Assembly (NCBI GenBank): GCA_034440635.1
Contig: JAOTON010000335.1
Location: 124,001 to 188,000, forward strand
Direction: 5' to 3'
DNA length: 64,000 bases
DNA from: Lepas anatifera
Lineage: Eukaryota > Arthropoda > Thecostraca > Lepadidae
In this document: in pieces, positions 58,315 through 64,000 of the stretch
Numbering within the stretch: the first letter of the stretch is position 1
How the letters are laid out: each line of letters starts with the position of its first letter
Notes under the pieces: model-generated
Told to the model about the DNA's origin: nothing
The model's database searches: none
Seen by the model: only the letters and a program-made list of their open reading frames with translations
Translations under genes and position numbers: made by a program

Positions 58315-58920
58315 TGAGCGAACCAGCTGCTTGGGCCCTGGGCACTGGGCAGTAGGGTGGTTTGTTTCGATTTTTCTCGAAAAGGAATTAGGCCATCAAC
58401 CTATCTGATGTGTTTTTCGATGTTGAACACTGTTAGCTAATCGAAATTTTTCTTTGCGGGCCGTCCAAGCTTTACTTAATCGTTGTATCTTTAATTTTGT
58501 ATGTGGGTTTGCGGGCATGTCTGACCCACATTTCTGTTTGCCATAACATTGCAGTGCAGTTTGCCATAAGAATACACTGTAGTGTAGGTTGGTCCAGTTT
58601 TGAGGTACACTGGCCTTTGGCATCTGGTGAAGAGCGTTCATTCATCCAGTCGTCATTTTTCATTCGTAAAAATACATAATCACTTTATATCTGATGGACT
58701 TCACGCCCTTGAGAATGCGTCGATCACATTTTGGACATAGGTACATTGCCAGAGCCGGAGCCGGTCTGAGCCGACTATTTTGTCCGGAGCCGGAGCCGGA
58801 GCCGAAGCCGTTAGGTCACTTGAACCCGGAGCCGGGGCCGGAGCCGGAGCCGAAATCATAACTCCGGACCGGAGCCGGAGCCGTCCAAAATTTTCTCGGC
58901 TCCACATCCCTGATAAGAAC

Positions 58921-60828
58921 TAACTTTGATGGGGATTGAGATTCTTTTGATTCGATTTACTCTCACAAGTAAACTGAATTTTGTGACTGAAGCTGGCTCA
59001 AAGTTCAAATATATTGACTGCGTGTGCCCTAGCATACTGATTGCTTCCTTCCATAATTCCGCCAGCTAACCTTTTGGATTGCTTCAGCACGCTGGTCCTT
59101 ACTTTTCTGCCAAGCCGGTATGTTATTCGATCACAAGAACACACTACCCTGGGGCGAGTCAATAAACAGGAAGTAACAAAACCAGACTTAAACACACAAA
59201 CACACCGCAGAAACTGCAGCCAACAACATCAGCACGACAGCAGTCATCAACAGCACATTAGTAGAGCTGTTTATCTTGCTACTGGAAACCAATGCGCGCC
59301 AATGTGTGACTCTTACCAAGAGCCAAGTGTCTCAGCATTCCAGCAACAGACCATGTCTTCGTTTGACCAGATCCCATGAAGATAAATAACTAGATTCGTT
59401 TTCTTATAGAGCCTACATTTTTCACTACATCTATCTAGCCTACATTTATCACTGCTCGCGAAAGTATAAGGCCGCAGTGCGTACGAGTGAATTGGACATT
59501 GGGTTTGTATTTGTGATGCACATTCGTAGGAGGCTAGGAGACGACGAGAGACATATGTATGCACATGCATACATACGACCGATTTGGGGCATTAGTGTCA
59601 GTGTGAAGGGCTGGGGGAGGGTGAACAGCCGGAAACCAACGCAGTCAGGTGGACGCTTTTTATCGAGTCACTCCTGCCGCGGCCGAGCACTGCTTGCCTT
59701 GGCGGCCGGGACGCTGCGAGTGAGAAACGGCCTCCCCGACAACGGCGCTATTCTGAACATTATTAGTTTTCTCGCAAATCTGTTATCAGGGAGCAAGAGG
59801 CAATCTTCGTCCTCTTTGTGAAATGTTTGCTCTACAAGATGAAAGAGTTGTGTGCACGACTTGAGCCCCGGGCACTACAGAAGTATTCTGAGAGTGGGGC
59901 TTGGAGCTGCCGTCACACCGTAAATGAAGTAGCCAGCTCAAACTTGGTATTTAGATAGAAACGTTGTTTAGGTGTCTCGGCGCTTACTGGCCCTATATGA
60001 TATAGCATGGAAGGCCAATTTCTTGAATGAAGTAGGCAATTCATCAATTCATCATCACCGAATCTCTCGAAATGTATTCAACCAGACATTTATAGTCTGA
60101 TATGTATTCATAGATATTCTTGCAATCTAAGCAAATGGCCGAAAAACATCCTTATTAAACCCAATGTTTCCTTCTCATTAATGTTTAAAATCAGAATAAC
60201 CTTGGGAACAGTTTTGATGATAATTTAAGAGATACAGGGTGAGCATGTATACATTAATTCATTTTTGCCACAATGCTCGCATTACCAATCAGGTTCCATA
60301 AGCTTAAGCCAGCTGTAACACAGAAAAGTATATTCCCAGGCCAACAGCGCGGCAAGATGATTGCTCCCCAGGCATCCCTGTGGACAAAAATAGAGACACA
60401 CTGTAAAACAAATACGCTGATAGTCTCAGGCAGTGCCAGGTGAACCAGAACTATGCGTGGACAGGCTTGGCTGCCTCTGGTGCCGCCCAGCCTGCAGAAG
60501 CCATCAGGCGCCTGCCCGGCCTTTTTCACCCCTGGTGACAGCGCAAAGCGACTGGCGTATAAAACGCAGGGCGTGCATCCCGTTTGTGATGCGCTGTCGC
60601 ATTTCTGGCCTGGGGCGCAGCCGCAGCACTCCTCAGGAGTGGACAGTCTCTGCTGCAGTGGCGGGTAATCTGATCTTCTGGCAGCCGCGTGCAGCAGCGG
60701 GCTGGCGCGGCGAGTACTGGACGACGCCAAATTGGAGACGACTCCGCCCAGCGACGGCATGCCCCGTCCCCAGCCGGCCGCTGCACGGCATGCGGTTCAC
60801 TTGTTGTGCTTGGAGAAAGTAAGACGTG
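58921..60828. other. Spacer; GC-rich from about 60430
   Basis: 58921-60430 shows nothing recognised. 60430-60828 is GC-rich. Minus-strand translation has a Cys-rich patch (ECCGCAPGQKCDSASQTGC) within a 168-residue frame, but no splice pattern or family supports a gene. Confidence 0.4.
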
Positions 60829-60837
60829 TATAAATAG
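60829..60837 (+). promoter_or_regulatory. Candidate TATA promoter at the edge of a GC-rich patch
   Basis: TATAAATAG at 60829-60837 follows the GC-rich 60430-60820 segment, and a TCAGT initiator-like motif lies at 60865-60869. The spacing of about 38 bp is longer than the usual 30. No downstream exon was identified, so this is tentative. Confidence 0.3.
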
Positions 60838-61189
60838 AAGTGCAACTGGACGTCCCAATTTATGTCAGTGTCCCCCGTCTGATGTGCGGCTTAGTGGGCA
60901 GACATCCCGGGCAAGCGCTTGGGGTCAAAACTCCAGAAACTTAAATTCTATTTCATTGCATTTATTCGGCCGCGATAGTAACAGGCATTAAGCCAAATTA
61001 GAGCTGGAGTCAAATATAATGAAACACACATGTTGCCAATACTCTGAAAAGGGGTTTTCCAATAAAACCTTAAATTTTGTTCCATTTTCTATACCGGATT
61101 CGAGGAGATAGGAAAATGAGATCGTATAATCAGGCTTCTCATCGCAGCTCTGTGGAATTGAAATACATCTGCAATAAATCTAGCAATTG

Positions 61190-63515
61190 ATTAGGAATCA
61201 ATATTGCCTAACTTTTAGCTCGGGTCAATATTGAGGTCATGGCAGATCAAGGGATGTAGAAAGTTGACGCCAACTTTTGTTCCTAGCTTCTTTCTGGAAT
61301 GAGTTAAATTCGGGACTAAGACGCATTAATATGCATCCTGCAGGTCTCTGGTACGATGCGCCCCACTGGCGGGAGAGCAGGGGCGTAGCCAAGGGGGGGC
61401 GGCAGGGACAGCCGCCCCTCTAAGGGCCCGAAAGGCCCCTAAGGACACGGGCCGCGCGAAGCGCAGCTCGCCCGCACTATGCTCTGTGGCCGAATTTGAA
61501 ATTTCATACCAATCAGGGCCCTCTTAAGCCCTCTTCAGCACTTTATTCTGTAACAAGCAGGGCCCTTTTTACCCATCAGGGCCCTTTTGGCGCTGTCGCA
61601 GGGGCCCTATTCGGGCACCGCCCCCCCTGAGCGAAATCCTGGCTAAGCCCCTGCCGGGTAGGGGGCGTATTCGGCCCCTCACCCCTCCGTATCTCATTTA
61701 CTGAAAAAATAACTGAAACAAAATTAAGAATGCTGCTTAAAAGTTCTTGACGAGACAAAGGTAAATTTGAAGTACTATTCTCATGTCAAGGTTCTCTCAT
61801 CAGAGGTCAAGGAAGGTTGCATAGGCTTACAATAGGGTAGTGTAAATTTTACCCTCGCAATTTGTTCTCATGGAGGGCTAGAATAAATATTTAGGCATCA
61901 TTAGATTCCTCTCATTGTGGCAAATCGAATGATGTATAATATGACTTTGCTAGGTCAAATGGGTGGAAATAACATGGCCTCGAGCTAGGTCAGGGTCACA
62001 TGGTGACTTGGTATAGTCATGTTGCAAATCAATCGGCTCGACGTGACAAAATAAGCACAATTGAAGCAAAATGTAATCTTAGCACAATTCAGTGCAAAGT
62101 TATTGAAAAAATAATCACCGTATGCTCATGTCACCTCACATAAACCTTGAGAGGTTAGATGCTAAACAAACCTAATTTATGGTCAAGACCGTTGAAAAAA
62201 TACATGGTACAGAGGACTTTCAAGTTGATCATTCACATATTCACTGAATAAGAGCCCTTTCTATTGCTCACCATAGACCTACAATGGGGTAAAAAATTGA
62301 CTCCATCTTGGTCAGCAAGATCAAAATTCAAAGATAGCATATTCAGAGTTGTATACCCCGATTACCTTATCATATGATACAAGTTTAAAGCTAATCCGTT
62401 GGAAGATGTTTATTTCGCGCCGCTTCAAATTCGTGATTTTGGGTTTTTAGGTCAAGTCACTTGACCTTGAATAGGTCCTTGACTTGACATGATCTGACCA
62501 GACAAATTTAGTCAGAGGCGTAAAATTAAGATGAAATAAGGTACAATAATTTACGTTGATCTACTTCTCATCGTTTCTGCGTTATTTTGGGAAAACCAGG
62601 AGGGTGGGGGGGGAGAATTTCACTGCCAACAGCGTGGTGTGTCTTATCACCCGTCCCAATGGGCCTCCCAGCCACCTTCGGAATGGTGGGGGTGTTCAAA
62701 CACCCCTGTGCGGGATAGCGAAAAAACGCGGACGCTGGCGAATAGTTCTTGAAAAATAAATAAAAAACAGCATCCACCACTTTTTTACTCTAGTCAATAT
62801 TGAGGTCATGACAGGTTAATGAAGGTGAAAGATTAGAGAAACGTTTTTGGGTTCTAGCGTCCGACAGAGTGGACTTAGAATCAATTTAAAGGCATCATTC
62901 TGTTCCTCTCATTATGGCAAATAGAATGAAGTATGACATGACTATACTAGGTCAAAATATACAAATAGTGTGACCTAGGGTCAGGTCAAGTTCACCATCT
63001 GACCTAGCACAGCAAATATGCATATCAATATACTTGCAATATTGATTTTGATGTAATGGTGATAAAATTATCAATATCAAAATTATCATCAAACATCATC
63101 ACCATCATCAAAAACAAATACCTTATCATTATTCCCTGTAAGGTTATTGGCCCAAGTCTGAAAACCTGCTTATTAGCGCCAGATGACTTCTCAGAGGTCA
63201 CGGGTCCAAACTTGCAGCATGCACCTGGGAAAGGGCCAAGGATTCTACGATTTGGAGAATAGGAAGATATTCTAGCTAGAAATAGAGCCAGGTTTTGCTT
63301 AATTCCCGTTTTCCCCATGCATTTCAATGGACAGGCCATGGACCGTACCTGACCTTACGCCATCGGTATGAAAGTCCCGTAATATATATTGTACCACTTG
63401 GTGGGTTCATTATGTAATATGAGTTTCAATTAGATACATTCACTCCGTTCTAACTTATGCTGGCTTAAAAGATTTTGAATGTGAGGTCACTTTATCTACA
63501 CTGGTGACCTGACAA
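61190..63515. mobile_element. Mosaic of degenerate AGGTCA-rich element copies
   Basis: 61190-61260 and 61654-63000 contain two diverged direct copies of one sequence, for example 'CATCATTNGNTTCCTCTCATT.TGGCAAAT' at about 61896 and 62893, each followed by ACTAGGTCAAA-type half-sites. A family-B/C-like end (GGTGGGGGTGTTCAAACACC, then GCGGGATAGCGAAAAA) appears at about 62685. 63270-63515 is the inverse of part of family A (compare 36300-36490). Ends cannot be resolved, so boundaries are approximate. Confidence 0.5.
61378..61653. mobile_element. GC-rich MITE
   Basis: CAGGGGCGTAGCCAAGG on the left and ATCCTGGCTAAGCCCCTG on the right are inverted, with GGGGGGC/GCCCCCC runs inside. GGGCCC- and AGGGCCCTNTT-type segments are repeated in the centre. 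No convincing target duplication was seen. 276 bp. Confidence 0.7.
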
Positions 63516-63776
63516 TTGACCTCTAAATTCACTGTCACTAATGGGGTAAGGCAGGGAGGATCATTATCCCCTTTCCTCTTCAATGTCTATATGGATGATC
63601 TAAGCGTCTCACTAAATTCAGAGTCTATTGGTTGTGTCATAGGCAATACGATGATAAACCATCTTATGCACGTTGATGATTTGGTCGGATGCACGGTTCT
63701 TAGAGATACGGTTTGGACGCGACGTCAGCTGATTCTCCAGATTTCTGGCCGGCCGAAATCTGGCAGCATATGGTAG
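63516..63776 (+). pseudogene. Non-LTR reverse transcriptase fragment
   Basis: The frame reads NGVRQGGSLSPFLFNVYMDD, then IGCVIGNTMINHLMHVDDLV. The first part is the RT finger/palm motif (R-Q-G-G-x-L-S-P). H-V-D-D stands where the catalytic Y-A-D-D should be; the Asp pair is kept. Similarity is lost after about 63690. Only the middle of an RT domain is present, with no endonuclease or upstream part, so this is a truncated, dead copy. It abuts a family A fragment at 63515. Confidence 0.85.
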
Positions 63777-64000
63777 CCCTAAGTCGGATTGCTGTCTTCT
63801 GATTGGTCAGATCAATCGGGCTTCGACCCAAACTTCTATCTAGAGATTTATAGCGCATTTTGAAACAATTTATTCGCTATTAAAAAGTCGATCAAAAAGA
63901 ACAAAAGGTACACCATAAGAAAGCGTGAACTTTTTTGTACATGAATCGCCAAAACAGATGCGCTTAAATTTCGTTCTTTATTCACAATCACTCGTACCGT
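63777..64000. other. Right window edge, nothing recognised
   Basis: No supported feature. Confidence 0.4.

Larger units (their letters stand above)
57179..58912 (+). mobile_element. hAT-type DNA transposon relic with GGAGCC-repeat ends
   Basis: CAGGGATGTGGAGCCG at 57179 and its inverse CGGCTCCACATCCCTG ending at 58912 are flanked by ATAAGAAC on both sides (57171-57178 and 58913-58920). Subterminal GGAGCC hexamers form arrays at 57189-57313 and 58749-58905. A fragment of hAT transposase (58198-58314) lies inside, so this derives from an autonomous element. Two later insertions (57541-57984 and within it 57551-57690) are nested in it. GGAG(T/C)CGGAG-rich ends are familiar from hAT elements of other animals, from memory. 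Confidence 0.85.

Noticed and set aside
60254..60760. 168-residue minus frame with a Cys-rich patch resembling metallothionein spacing
   Set aside because: Composition-driven open frame in GC-rich DNA. Cys spacing does not match known crustacean metallothioneins and no splice pattern supports it.
1..64000. CRISPR arrays, bacterial operons or prophage
   Set aside because: Introns, TATA promoters, poly(A) signals and MITEs show eukaryotic DNA; no spaced identical repeats of CRISPR type occur.

Overview
This window is eukaryotic nuclear DNA, almost certainly from an arthropod and most likely a crustacean. The only confident multi-exon gene is a sarcoplasmic calcium-binding protein (SCP) on the minus strand. 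Its reconstructed 193-residue product has the same length, N-terminus (MAYSWDNRVK...), EF-hand order and C-terminal ACYLFGPL motif that I recall for shrimp and crayfish SCPs. The order below crustaceans cannot be fixed from sequence alone.

The SCP gene covers about 27 kb. I place a TATA promoter at 33606-33612 and a non-coding first exon at about 33498-33582. Coding exons follow at 30345-30396, 23297-23463, 22510-22639 or 21786-21915, 15673-15776 and 6181-6309, with a probable poly(A) signal at 5661-5666. The two 130-nt exons at 22510-22639 and 21786-21915 are homologous alternatives. Each encodes residues 74-116 plus part of codon 117, and because 130 is not a multiple of 3 only one can be used per mRNA. 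Three of the coding introns fall inside EF-hand loops.

The introns and flanks are packed with mobile DNA. The most striking group is a set of elements of about 0.7-1.2 kb bounded by TTAA, here called families A-E. They carry short terminal inverted repeats and a GC-rich hairpin near each end. The interior of families A-D is loaded with AGGTCA/TGACCT hexamers, the half-site bound by nuclear receptors. One copy in SCP intron 1 contains three perfect DR1 sites. Another, in intron 2, has been invaded by an intact, intronless copy of ribosomal protein eL39 that still shows a poly(A) signal, a tail remnant and a 5' oligopyrimidine tract.

A second group is hAT-like: many short MITEs with 8-bp target-site duplications, and a three-level nest at 57179-58912 that contains a relic of the hAT transposase C-terminus. 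Non-LTR retrotransposon fragments lie at both window edges (2-296 and 63516-63776). tRNA-derived SINE-like units, simple repeats, a minisatellite and several hairpins complete the picture.

No second protein-coding gene could be recognised from 34 to 64 kb. That half is repeat-rich intergenic DNA or the intron of a gene whose exons I cannot see.
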